Origin: Gambelia wislizenii
Lineage: Eukaryota > Chordata > Lepidosauria > Squamata > Crotaphytidae
Direction: 5' to 3'
Assembly: GCA_030847615.1 (NCBI GenBank)
Contig: JAUMIR010000015.1
Span: 2,001,501 to 2,065,500 of the forward strand
DNA length: 64,000 bases
Shown here: one piece after another, positions 55,126 to 64,000 of the stretch
Layout of the letters: every line of letters begins with the position of its first letter
How positions within the stretch are numbered: the first letter of the stretch is position 1
Notes under the pieces: generated by a model
Seen by the model: only the letters and a program-made list of their open reading frames with translations
Database searches by the model: none
What the model was told of the DNA's origin: nothing
Made by a program: the position numbers and the translations under genes

Positions 55126-55530
55126 TTTATTTTTTTATTTATTTACGTATTTATACCCCGCTCTTCAGCCACAAGGCTATCAAAGCAGCTTACAAATTAT
55201 TTTAAGCAATAGCAATTTACACATCTTACACTGCATTAATCAGCTTCCAATGTGTGTTAGCTAATTGCAGGGCCGGTTTAAGGCACCGGCGGCATCAGCA
55301 TCCGCAGGGGCCCCCATCATTGTGGGGGGGGGGGCGTAGTAACCCTCCTCCTCCTGCAAAAACATTCTTAATAATAATCTGAATATCCTGTACTGTGAAT
55401 AGCTTAGGTTGAGTTAGGTGACATTGACCTGAGATAAACATATGGGGCCCCCAAAAGAAAGCACTGCAGGGGGCCCCAACATTCCTTAAACCCGTCCTGG
55501 CTAATTACCCCCAGAAACTGCGTACTCTGA
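55126..55530 (-). mobile_element. SINE tail interrupted by a hAT element
   Basis: TATACCCCGCTCTTCAGCCA to TGTGTTAGCTAATTG, resuming at 55508 (CCCCCAGAAACTGCGTACTC). Confidence 0.75.
55268..55499. mobile_element. hAT-type nonautonomous element, 232 bp, with 8-bp target duplication
   Basis: Ends CAGGGCCGGTTTAAGGCACC and TTCCTTAAACCCGTCCTG are inverted repeats. Flanks are GCTAATTG (55260-55267) and GCTAATTA (55500-55507). The same SINE tail elsewhere reads GCTAATTGCCCC without insertion. Confidence 0.9.
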
Positions 55531-56084
55531 ATGAGACGCATTGATGCGAATGTCAGTTTGTACAGAGCGCCTTCCATGCAACTGCCATTTCAATTCTTTT
55601 CACCGTTTGGACAAGCCCTAAATTCAAATGCAAAAGTCGTTTGCAGGCTGCCAGCTAGGTCTAAGGGAGAGGAGAGGTCTTCCCGTCAGCTCAGGCAAAT
55701 AGCAAACAACAGCAACCTTTCCTAGTTTGTGTGTTTTCCTCATCTCATGTTGCCTGGCCCCATTTTCATGTGGGAAATGTTGGCGAAAGCCCATGCAAAA
55801 GCTGGAAACCAGCAAATGGTGGGGTCATGGGATGAGGGTGCGGCCCTTGGGGGAATACTTCAGCCATACTTTCTACCAATTAAATTCCCCTAGGAGAGGT
55901 GAGTTCGGGACACCTCTCTACCCCAGGTGTGATTTACGATTGTTCAGTCATGCGCAGAAGCAGCGCAAATTAGCAGGTTGTCAAAAGAACCACACCTAGG
56001 ACAGAGACATCCGATTACAAACCGTTTCATGGGTTCGGCTCTTGTCTGTATGTGTGGGAAGTGTGTTCTAAACTTGTTATTTGT
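55531..56084. other. Upstream region, unrecognised
   Basis: No coding motif or repeat recognised. Confidence 0.4.
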
Positions 56085-56197
56085 CAACTCACATTTATGG
56101 TCACCTTCTGCTAAGGTTTACTTGGCCAGTTTTATTCAGAGCAAATGTACCATGGCTATCCTCTGAGGCTGAGAGTGTGTGACCTGCCCAAGGTCAT
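56085..56197 (-). mobile_element. tRNA-derived SINE tail
   Basis: TATCCTCTGAGGCTGAGAGT and GACCTGCCCAAGGTCATAG, immediately followed by CR1. Confidence 0.65.
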
Positions 56198-57213
56198 AGA
56201 ATCATAGAACTGTAGAGTTGGAAGAGACCACGAGGGCCATCCAGTCCAACCCCCTGCCACGCAGGAAATCACGATCAAAGCATCCCCGACAGATGGCCAT
56301 CCAGCCTCTGTTTAAAGACCTCCAAGGAAGGAGACCCCACCACGCTCCGAGAGAGTGCGTTCCACTGCCAAACAGCTCTGACTGTCAAAAAGTTCCTCCT
56401 AATGTTGAGGTGGGATCTCTGTTCCTGGAGCTTGCATCCATTGCTCCGTGTTCCAGTCTCTGGAGCAGCAGAAAACAAGCTTGCTCCATCCTCAGCGTGA
56501 CACCCCTTCAAATACTTAAACAGGGCTATCATATCGCCTCTTAACCGTCTTTTTTCCAGGCTAAACATACCCAGCTCCCTAAGTCTCTCCTCATAAGGAA
56601 TCGTTTCCAGACCTTTCACCATTTTAGTTGCCCTTCTCTGGACACGCTCCAATTTGTCAATATCCTTTTTGAATTGTGGTGCCCAGAACTGGACACAGTA
56701 TTCTAGGTGAGGTCTGACCACGGCAGAATAGAGCAGCACGATGACTTCCCTTGATCTAGACACTATACTTCTATTGATGCAGCCCAAAATTGCATTGGCC
56801 TTTTTAGCTGCCGCATCACACTGTTGGCTCATGTTCAACTTGTGGTCTACTAGGACTCCTAGATCCCTTTCGCACGTAGTCTCGTTCAGCCAGGTCTCTC
56901 CCATCCTATATTTATGCATTTCATTTTTCCGCCCTAAATGCAGTACCTTACATTTTTCCGTATTGAATTTCATTTTGTTAGCTTTGGCCCAGCTCTCCAG
57001 TCTATCCAGGTCATTCTGAATTTTGATCCTGTCCTCTAGGGTATTAGCTACTCCTCCTAATTTGGTGTCATCTGCAAATCTGATAAGTATGCCCCTAATT
57101 CCCTCATCCAAGTCATGGATCAAGATGTTGAATAGCACTGGGCCCAGGACAGAACCCTGTGGCACTCCACTGGTCACACCTTTCCAAGACGAAGAGGAGC
57201 CACTGCTGAGCAC
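56198..57213 (-). mobile_element. CR1 LINE, longest copy, 312-codon open ORF2 remnant
   Basis: The minus frame includes VTSGVPQGSVLGPVLFNILI (RT motif 4 region) and IRFADDTKLGG, the polymerase F/Y-A-D-D catalytic motif. It then runs intact through the thumb region to [17 protein letters not shown] and stop. It lacks the endonuclease domain, fingers and ORF1, so it is 5'-truncated and dead, but with no internal stop over 312 codons it looks young. Confidence 0.95.
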
Positions 57214-57640
57214 CCTTTGGGTTTCCAGGGCTGAGCAGGGATTGAAACCCTGGGAGACCTAGTCCAACGTTCAAATCACAACACCACACTGGATCCCACG
57301 TTGCATGCCTTCAAGTTGACTCTAACGTATGGTGACTTTCAGGGCCTTATCCTGAGGCTGAGAGAGTGCGACATGCCCGAGGTCTCCCAGTGGGTTTCCA
57401 GGGCTGAGCAGGGATTTGAACCCAGCTCTCCCAAAATCTTAGTCCAACATTCAGACCACTACACCATGCTGGATCTACTTTTCAAGTCAACTCTTAACTT
57501 TTGGTGGGTTTGCCATGCCTTTGCTCCGAGGCTATCACTTGCCCAAGGCCACTCAGTGGATTTCCGTGGCCGAGTGGGGATTCGAACCTTGGTCTCCTAG
57601 AGCTCTAGTTCAGCACTCAAACCATGATACCACACTGGTA
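57214..57640 (-). mobile_element. Three tRNA-derived SINE pieces in series
   Basis: B-box complements GGGATTGAAACCCTGG, AGGGATTTGAACCCAGC and GGGGATTCGAACCTTGG mark three heads, each followed by an ACACCA or ACACTGG motif. Confidence 0.8.
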
Positions 57641-57645
57641 CTCTG

Positions 57646-57894
57646 TACAGTAGGACCCCCGTATCCACTGATACAATTATCCACGGGACCTAAAACAACA
57701 CACCTACCATAGAATCTTCCTAGAAAATGCATCCTCTTTAGCCATTTTCTAGGTCCTCCAAGGCAACTCTATGGTATTTTAAACCAGAAATCCCATTATT
57801 TTCAATAGTGTTCACTATTATCCACAGTTTTCAGTATCCACAGGACACACACACCCCAGAACCAATCCCCAGCAGATACGGGGGTCCTACTGTA
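57646..57894. mobile_element. MITE-B, complete
   Basis: TACAGTAGGACCCCCGTATC and GATACGGGGGTCCTACTGTA, near-perfect TIRs. The best reference copy in the window. Confidence 0.9.
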
Positions 57895-57977
57895 GTTAGT
57901 TTCTCGTGATACCTCTTAGAAACATGCCAACCTTCTAGAATGGGGGAGAAAACTATACTCTCTGGGGTACGGAAGGG

Positions 57978-58087
57978 GCAGTTCCCATCAATCCTCTATC
58001 ATACCATATTATCCACTGCATCTAAAATCCACTGCAGTTCCCATCAATCCTCTGTCATACCATATTATCCACTGCATCTAAAATGTC
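57978..58087. repeat. About 55-bp direct duplication
   Basis: GCAGTTCCCATCAATCCTCT and ATTATCCACTGCATCTAAAA occur twice with one or two changes. Confidence 0.9.
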
Positions 58088-58369
58088 CCGGTTTCTCTCT
58101 CTTCCTCCCCCTTTGTCCTCAGCTTGCTTCCATTGCTGCAAATGTGTTCAAAGAGCAAAAGTAGCTGCCGTTGGACTGCAACCCCCAGCATTCCTTGCTA
58201 GGGCAAGTGGGAATTGCAGTCCAACAATATTGGGAAGGCTGCACTATTCCTGTCCCTATTTTTTATTTTGGCCTTTCCTTGAGCAAAGGTACAGATCACC
58301 CCCCTCCATCTCTGTGGAACCAGTATCCGCATAACCAATATGCACTGTTTCAGTTATCCGCGGGACACA

Positions 58370-58751
58370 CAAAAAATAGCCGGCACGCACCATAGAGTCA
58401 TGCTAGAAAATGCCTAGAGAGATGTTCTCTCTAGGACATGCTTGGTCCTCCAGTGCAACTCTATGGTATGCTTCTACTGCATAGGTGGATTTTAATTTAA
58501 TACTAATTTAATATCTTTTTATGGGGGAGGGTGGGGTGGGTAGTGTTTAGGGATTTCATTCAGTATTGTTGTATTTTAATTGTTGTACGCCGCCCCAATT
58601 TTTTTTAAGAAAGGGGCGGGGTAAAAATAAATTTTATTATTATTATTATTAAGACCTTCATTTGAATAGAGTTTGCTATTATCCACAATTTCACTTATAA
58701 ACATAAGTCCAAGAATGCATCCCCTGCAGATATGTTGGGGGCAACCTGTAT
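58370..58751. mobile_element. MITE-C carrying a LINE tail
   Basis: ACCATAGAGTCATGCTAGAA to GGGGGCAACCTGTA, with 58490-58655 (GTACGCCGCCCCAATTTTTT and a TTATTATT tail) inserted. Confidence 0.65.
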
Positions 58752-58886
58752 GTTTATTTTAGGTGTTATAAGCCAAAGTCTATTGTATAAGTATGTGGCA
58801 GTGAGAATAACCTCGGACCAGAAAGTTTTAGACAATGTTAGCTTCTAAAAGCATTGCAATAGCCATCTCTTTCAGTGTTGAAATTC

Positions 58887-59040
58887 CTAGAATCAGAGTT
58901 GGAAGATACCCCCAAAGGCCATCTAGTCTAACCCCCTTCTGCCATGCAGGAACACCCAATGAAAGCGTTTGCATCAGATGGCCATCCAGCCTCTGTTTAA
59001 AAACCTCCAAAGAAGGATGCAAGGATGCAGCGTATTCCAT
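58887..59040 (-). mobile_element. CR1 3' fragment
   Basis: AGAATCAGAGTTGGAAGATA to CCTCTGTTTAAAAACCTCC. Confidence 0.82.
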
Positions 59041-59569
59041 TCTGCTGAGAACTAGACATCCCAGTAGTCTCACGTTTAATGCCATGTTCCTTTAAGAACT
59101 CATCAAATTGAGTATTAGTATATTCTGATCCATTATTAGTCTTTTGGCTTTTGAGCTAAAATTCTACAATCCCATAATAAATATTTTGCAATTGAAGAAT
59201 GATTTAACTGTACCGGAAGCTTTATTCAAATAAGAGAATTTCACCATAGACAGAAATTGATGCAAAATAGTAAGTTTGAATCTAGAAATTCTAATTTTCA
59301 GCAACAGTTGAACTTGGCTGAAAGGAAGCCTCATTTTAAATGAACTACTGCCCCCTCCTCCTCCACATCTAAAGTCCCAGACTGGGGATTACGGTTATGG
59401 GTTACAGGTGAGAAATCTAGGTAACTATCCCTATCGCGACACTATTGCTGTGTTCGTCCATCACTCCGCTATCTGACTTTGCCGGGCATCAGCAGTACGG
59501 GGAGAAGGAGATCCATTATGTCCATCAGGTCTGAGGGGGTCCAGCCAGGAGAAGTTACTTAGTTAAGTA
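59041..59569. other. Upstream region, unrecognised
   Basis: 59400-59540 is mildly CpG-containing. A short minus frame starting MDIMDLLLPVLLMPG looks signal-like but has no donor. Confidence 0.35.
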
Positions 59570-60279
59570 TACAGTTGTCCCTTCATCTTTGCTGGGGTTT
59601 GGTTCCAGGACCCCCCCCCCATGAATACCCAAATCCGTGAATACTCCAGTCCCATTATATGCAATGGCAGAGTAAAATGGTGTCCCTTATATAAGATGGC
59701 AAAATCATGGTTTGCTTTTTGGATGATTATTTTTTTAAGAATATTTTCAAGCCATGAATACTTAAAACCGTGAATACTCAAGTCCCTAGATGGCATAACC
59801 AAGGTTTGCTTTTTGGGTTATTATTTTTAAAGAATATTTTCAAGCCGTGAATACTTAAATCCGTGGATACCAAATCCGTGAATATAGTACTGAAGTCCCA
59901 TTCTATGCAATGGCATAGCAAAATGGTGTCCCTTATATCAGATGGCATAATCAAGATTTGCTTTTTGAATTATTATTTTTTTAAGACTATTTTCAAGCCG
60001 TGAATACTTAAATCCATAGATACTCAAGTCCCATTCTATGCAAAGGCATAGCAAAATGGCGTCCCTGATATAAGATGGCAAAATCAAGGTTTGCTTTTTG
60101 GATGATTATTTTTTTAAGAATATTTTCAAGCCGTGAATATTTAAATCCGTGAATACTCAAGTCCCTAGATGGCATTATCAAGGTTTGCTTTTTGGGTTAT
60201 TATTTTTAAAGAACATTTTCAAGCCGTGAATACTTAAATCCGTGGATACCAACTCCGTGGATATGGAGGGGCAACTGTA
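59570..60279 (-). mobile_element. MITE-A with five partial internal repeats
   Basis: TACAGTTGTCCCTTCATC to GGAGGGGCAACTGTA. The TCAAGGTTTGC-type core recurs near 59700, 59799, 59949, 60083 and 60180, so unit lengths alternate between about 97-99 and 134-150 bp. Confidence 0.85.
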
Positions 60280-60965
60280 TACTCATAGCCGATACAGACC
60301 GCCGGCCTCTATTTTTAACGTTTCCACCCACCTATGAAGTCTGTCTCACCCAGGTAAGATCTGGGATGTTTGAGGAGAGGTACCAAAGAAGAAAATCTCC
60401 ACGCAAAACATTCCAGTGGAATCGAAAAAGAAGAAGCAAGCATCCAGTGAACTCTGGAAAGCCAGATGTTTTCACATCCCAACCGGCCAGACAAATCACA
60501 GAGCTGGCCGGACAGGGCGAGCCGTCCAACAAACTTCGTTTTAAAAAGAAGAACAATGGACAGAGCAGAGCGGCGCTGCCAAGACAGCTGGGGATGCTGG
60601 AAAGGCTATTCTTCTCTAAAATATTTAAAAAGGAAGCAAGGAAAGCCATGTCTGAAAAGCAACCTGAATTTCCCACTCTTTCTTCACTCCCCCACAAAAG
60701 ACAGGCTAATTTGCAAAAGAGAAAGATGGAGATCCAGGCGAAGACAACACTTCAAGCCAAATGATAAGATTTCAGGGCCTGGGAAGTTTGTTTGGGTGGA
60801 TTACGACTCCCAGAATCCCCCAGAAGTCTGGCTACTGGGGATACTGGGAATTGGAGTCAACGAAACAAAGCTCTGAGATTCCTAGATGTGGTACTCCATT
60901 GTCATGAAATTCATGGACTAATGAAGACTATTGTAGATTAAGATGGAACGTGGATAGAGATATTG
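60280..60965. other. Unique-looking region, no gene supported
   Basis: Opposed frames of 121 (minus) and 132-136 (plus) codons overlap. CACCCAG|GTAAGATCTG at 60350 is a good plus-strand donor sequence, but no exon could be built to it. Confidence 0.35.
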
Positions 60966-60969
60966 AGAT

Positions 60970-60973
60970 ATAA

Positions 60974-61006
<33 letters not shown>

Positions 61007-61010
61007 GAGA
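60970..61010. repeat. (AAT)n microsatellite
   Basis: About ten AAT units. Confidence 0.95.
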
Positions 61011-61189
61011 AGAATTTGGTAATAAAAGTATGTTAAGAAGAGTAGAAGGATGAGAAGAAAATAGTAAGAATCGTTTTAAGCTCCCCAAATTTGCACGCTA
61101 TCCCTCAAATAGTTCCACGCTGGGGAGATCTCTTTTCAATTTTGGACTAGAACCCACAGTGGACCCACAGCTGGGACTCTGGTGGACTC

Positions 61190-61416
61190 TACAGGTTGAC
61201 CCTTGCATCCGCAGGAGATACGTTCCAAGACCCCCCGTGGATACCTGAAACCGTGGATTATAGGGAACCCTATTATTTGCAATGAGACGAATGACAGAAT
61301 TTGACCATAGAATCACACTGGAGGACCTAGAAATGCCTAGAGAGAATCCATATTTTTTTGGATGTGGATAACTGAAACTGTGGATACTGAATCTGTGGAT
61401 ACAGGGGTCGACCTGT
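61190..61416. mobile_element. MITE-C, complete, unexpanded
   Basis: TACAGGTTGACCCTTGCATC and GATACAGGGGTCGACCTGTA. Only one palindrome unit (CATAGAATCACACTGGAGGA), so it serves as the ancestor form for 34873-36015. Confidence 0.88.
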
Positions 61417-61671
61417 ATTTTCCCAGCCCCACATTCCTCCTCCACACTCTGGACTAGAGTCAGCACACAGGCCAGCAGGCTCTGGGTGCGAACTCTGACT
61501 CATCAGGACAAAGGTGTTAACATTCACCATTTTGTGTTAGCTGCAGGATGGGACGTTACAGCCCCAAATTTTCTGCAAAGCAGCAACAACAACAACAGTT
61601 CTTCTGAGAGTGTGCAGAGTGTCTTCCCTTGTTTACCAAGCCTTCATACCCAAAGGCTGGAGGAAGGAGGC

Positions 61672-62254
61672 ACTTGATAATCAGGCACCGAATTTGGAAA
61701 TATTTTGGGTGGGGGAAAATGTTACAACTCCCAGAACCCCTGATATGGGGATTCTGGGATCCCTGGCATGGGGATAATTGGAGTTGTAGTCCAAGACCCA
61801 AGGCCTCACATCGGGAGGCATGGAGACGCACGATCCACAATGCTGCAGCCTTATTTGAGAACTCACGCCGAACAAGTCTTGAAGAGAAACGACAACACAG
61901 AAAGAATCACAACCCGGAAACATCACCCAAGGAGACCTTCTGCTGTGCTTTCTGCAACCGGACTTGTTTATCTCGGATTGGCCTTTTTAGTCATCAGCGC
62001 GCTTGCAGAAAATGCAGGATGAGTCCTTCCTGAATCTTCTTTTGCAAAGAAAAGCCAGAGAGTCCAAGACCCATAATTGCAGCTCTGGAAGTTAACGGGA
62101 GTTATAATCCAAGACACCCCCAGCTCTGGAAGAACATCTTTTCAGAAATAAAGAGTAATTTCAGCAACTGGACTGCAGCTTTGGAAAAAAATAAAATAAA
62201 TGCTGGTCAGGCGTCACCCTCCTCTTTTTGGCCCGGGCCGCTACAGTAACATTC
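61672..62254 (+). repeat. Repeat I, left copy, with LINE insertion
   Basis: ACTTGATAATCAGGCACC to GGCCCGGGCCGCTAC. It matches the complement of 63360-63619 and has a local duplication (GGGATTCTGGGATCCCTGG). The LINE 61801-62060 interrupts it. Confidence 0.85.
61801..62060 (+). mobile_element. 5'-truncated C2HC-finger LINE with perfect 13-bp target duplication
   Basis: The last 260 bp of the LINE, from GGCCTCACATCGGGAGGC to GAAAAGCCAGAG. AGTCCAAGACCCA flanks it at 61788-61800 and 62061-62073. The finger frame is intact and ends CRMSPS and stop. The empty site is present in the inverted copy at 63360-63619. Confidence 0.93.
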
Positions 62255-62640
62255 TCCTCTTATGACTTCACCGTTAACAAGTAAACGAAGATAAAAACCA
62301 TCAGATCGCTCTCTCGGTCACTTGGCCAAGACTTCTGGAAAGCGAGGAACTCATCTCGTCCCAAGGAAATAAGACCAGGAGACCGAAGGAAACTTAAAAG
62401 CCAAGGTTAAACACACCACGCAATTCCCTGGCCACTAAAGCGCTCCATTTGGCGGCGGAGTCCAACCGCCATTCAACGCCATCCCACACCCTTCTGTAAT
62501 TTGCGAGGGTTTTTAACGAGGCCAAAATTCCCGCTCTGGAGCAACAACGGAGCTCAGTTCCATAGGCCGAGATGTCCTCCACCGACACCCCTTCGCACAC
62601 GTTCGCAGCGATTCCTCAACTTAGGCTGAGCTCGAGAAAG
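62255..62640. other. Low-repeat, CpG-containing block with an unexplained 68-codon minus frame
   Basis: The minus frame 62394-62600 reads VEDISAYGTELRCCSRAGIL and LANYRRVWDGVEWRLDSAAK. Its composition looks protein-like, but I do not recognise it. It could be an old mobile-element remnant or chance. Confidence 0.3.
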
Positions 62641-63124
62641 TGACTTTTCAGACTAAAACACCCAGGTACTCCAAAACTTTTGGACTACAAGGCCCAGAAT
62701 CCCCAAACAGCCAGCAGGCGCCAGGTCAGAATGCCTTGCCAAAGTCAGAGAGTAGCAATCTGCAATCTTTTAAACTTCCGCAAGTTAAAAGCTTTTAAAA
62801 ATTATTTTTTTAATTCGTTACATTGTTTTAAATTTGGTAAGATTGGTTTTACTGTACCATTTGCTTGTTAAGATATAAATATTTTAATAAAATTGATACA
62901 AATAAAATCATGCCCCACATGCTGTTTCCTGCATCCACAGGACTAGAACATGGAAAAATCTATTTTGGGGGAGTAAAACCCCCTGAATCCACCAGCTCCC
63001 TATTGCTGCCTGATGGCTGCGACCCAGTTCTGACGCCTGTACGATCCCACCCCTCAAACAGAAAGAGTTTAAATGGGAACCTTGAGGTCATCTAGTCCAA
63101 CCCCCTGTTGGTTGAAAAGGTAGT
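62641..63124. other. Upstream region: repeat-D piece and CR1 trace
   Basis: 62660-62710 has repeat-D wording (GGACTACAAGGCCCAGAATC). 63085-63110 has TCATCTAGTCCAACCCCCTG, a CR1 trace. The rest is AT-rich and unrecognised. Confidence 0.45.
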
Positions 63125-63660
63125 GCAATAGTTTATTTATCGTTCACATCTATATCCAGCCTTCCCCACCCACCATGAGCCAGAGGTGGTACATGTGGCT
63201 GTCTTTTTCTACCCCATCACTTTATCCTCATTACAAGCTTGTGAGGTAGGACAAGTTTTATGTGTGTGACAGAGAGTGAGACAGATGTACAGAGGAATTC
63301 AAAGTTATTTAGTGAGTTTGATGATTCAGTGGGGACTTAAACCTGGCTCTCCCAAGTAGTGGCCCAGGCCAAAAAGAGGAGGGTGACACATAACCAGCAT
63401 TTATTTTATTTTATTCCAAAGCTGCAGTCCAGTTGCTGAAATTACTCTTTATTTCTTCCAGAGCTGGGAGTGTCTTGGACTATAACTCCCACTAACTTCC
63501 AGAGCTGCAATTATGGGTCTTGGACTACAACTCCAATTATCCCCATATCAGGGATTCTGGGAGTTGTAACATTTCCCCCCACCCAAAATATTTCCAAACT
63601 CTGTGCCTGATTATCAAGTCAGTCCAACACTCTAACCACTACACCATACTGTCTCTCCAT
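63125..63660 (-). mobile_element. Old tRNA-derived SINE split by repeat I, right copy
   Basis: SINE parts ATTACAAGCTTGTGAGGTAG, CTTAAACCTGGCTCTCCCAA and, after repeat I (63360-63619), GTCCAACACTCTAACCACTA. Confidence 0.7.
63360..63619 (-). repeat. Repeat I, right copy, uninterrupted
   Basis: GGCCCAGGCCAAAAAGAGGA to TGATTATCAAGT. It holds the single, empty-site version TGGGTCTTGGACT. Confidence 0.85.
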
Positions 63661-63699
63661 CCCTGATTGGAACAATCCTCCAGCTTCAGGTTAAAACTA

Positions 63700-64000
63700 G
63701 CTCATGCATCAAAAGGGTTGTCTAAATGGCAAAAATACTCCTCATAGAATTGGAGGGAAATATGATTTGTCTAAATGGCATCCTGCATCAATCTGCAGTA
63801 TTTGGAAAGAAGGGGGCCAAAACTGCCAAAAACTGCAGGAAAAGCCTTTGTGGCGTTTCCATTATTTTTTTAAAAAGCTGCATGGGCAATGCACATTCCC
63901 ACTCAACCAATTCACTTTGCTTCGCATTCCTGATAAGAACAGAAGTGGAAAGCTGATTGGTTGGATGTGCGCAGGGGGCGGAGCTTGCTAACAAGGCACA
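63700..64000 (-). mobile_element. Dispersed repeat F, cut by the window edge
   Basis: GGTTGTCTAAATGGC, ATTTGTCTAAATGGCATCCT and GGAAAGCTGATTGG, reverse of the copy at 5795-6245. Confidence 0.6.

Noticed and set aside
59460..59520. A signal-peptide exon beginning MDIMDLLLPVLLMPG on the minus strand
   Set aside because: No usable GT donor in the needed phase before the stop; exon 1 at 45216-45241 explains the gene.
60366..60876. A plus-strand gene (132-136 codons) with a donor at 60350
   Set aside because: Overlapping frames on both strands are equally open; no domain, no acceptor-exon pair and no conservation evidence.

Overview
This window is vertebrate nuclear DNA, most likely from a squamate reptile and probably an iguanian-type lizard. 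The species is inferred from repeat content: CR1 LINEs, a BovB/RTE fragment, 5S-rRNA-derived and tRNA-derived SINEs, and very many short DNA transposons. There are no bacterial operons, CRISPR arrays, phage or plasmid features.

One protein-coding gene can be supported: the 5' part of an ADAMTSL4 orthologue (ADAMTS-like 4, a secreted fibrillin-microfibril glycoprotein) on the minus strand. Seven coding exons were assembled by hand. E1 is 45216-45241 (start codon plus 8 residues; an alternative start lies at 45263-45265). E2 is 29064-29133, E3 14076-14803, E4 11300-12476, E5 7485-7587, E6 2480-2616 and E7 575-779. All six introns are GT-AG, all phases are compatible, and the joined exons give 815 codons plus one base. 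The frame runs on off the left edge. Order of parts: signal peptide; first half of a thrombospondin type-1 repeat (TSR); a disordered, Pro-rich linker of about 574 residues; second half of the TSR; ADAMTS cysteine-rich domain; start of the spacer. The last TSRs and the PLAC domain must lie left of base 1.

Layout: 1-14.8 kb holds E7 to E3 with repeat-filled introns. 14.8-29.06 kb is intron 2. 29.13-45.2 kb is intron 1, which contains a 95-bp palindromic array (34.9-36.0 kb) and a 24-copy minisatellite (41.1-42.6 kb). 45.2-46.1 kb is E1 and its probable 5' region. 46.1-64 kb is upstream sequence dominated by CR1, SINEs and MITEs, with a 0.9-kb polypurine tract at 50.85-51.73 kb. No second gene could be supported there.

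Local labels used below (not database names): MITE-A (TIR CAGTTGTCCCT, TA flanks), MITE-B (TIR CAGTAGGACCCCC), MITE-C (TIR CAGGTYGACCC or CAGGTTGCCCC, inner palindrome ending CTCTATGG), MITE-P (about 220-bp palindrome), D (the GGATTCTGGGAGTTGTAGTCC-type motif), E, F, G and I (older dispersed repeats), J (a short hairpin element with direct repeats). Several insertions can be ordered in time because an empty site or target duplication is visible. No previously undescribed multi-gene system was found; the more novel observations are small mobile elements and array-forming behaviour inside MITEs.
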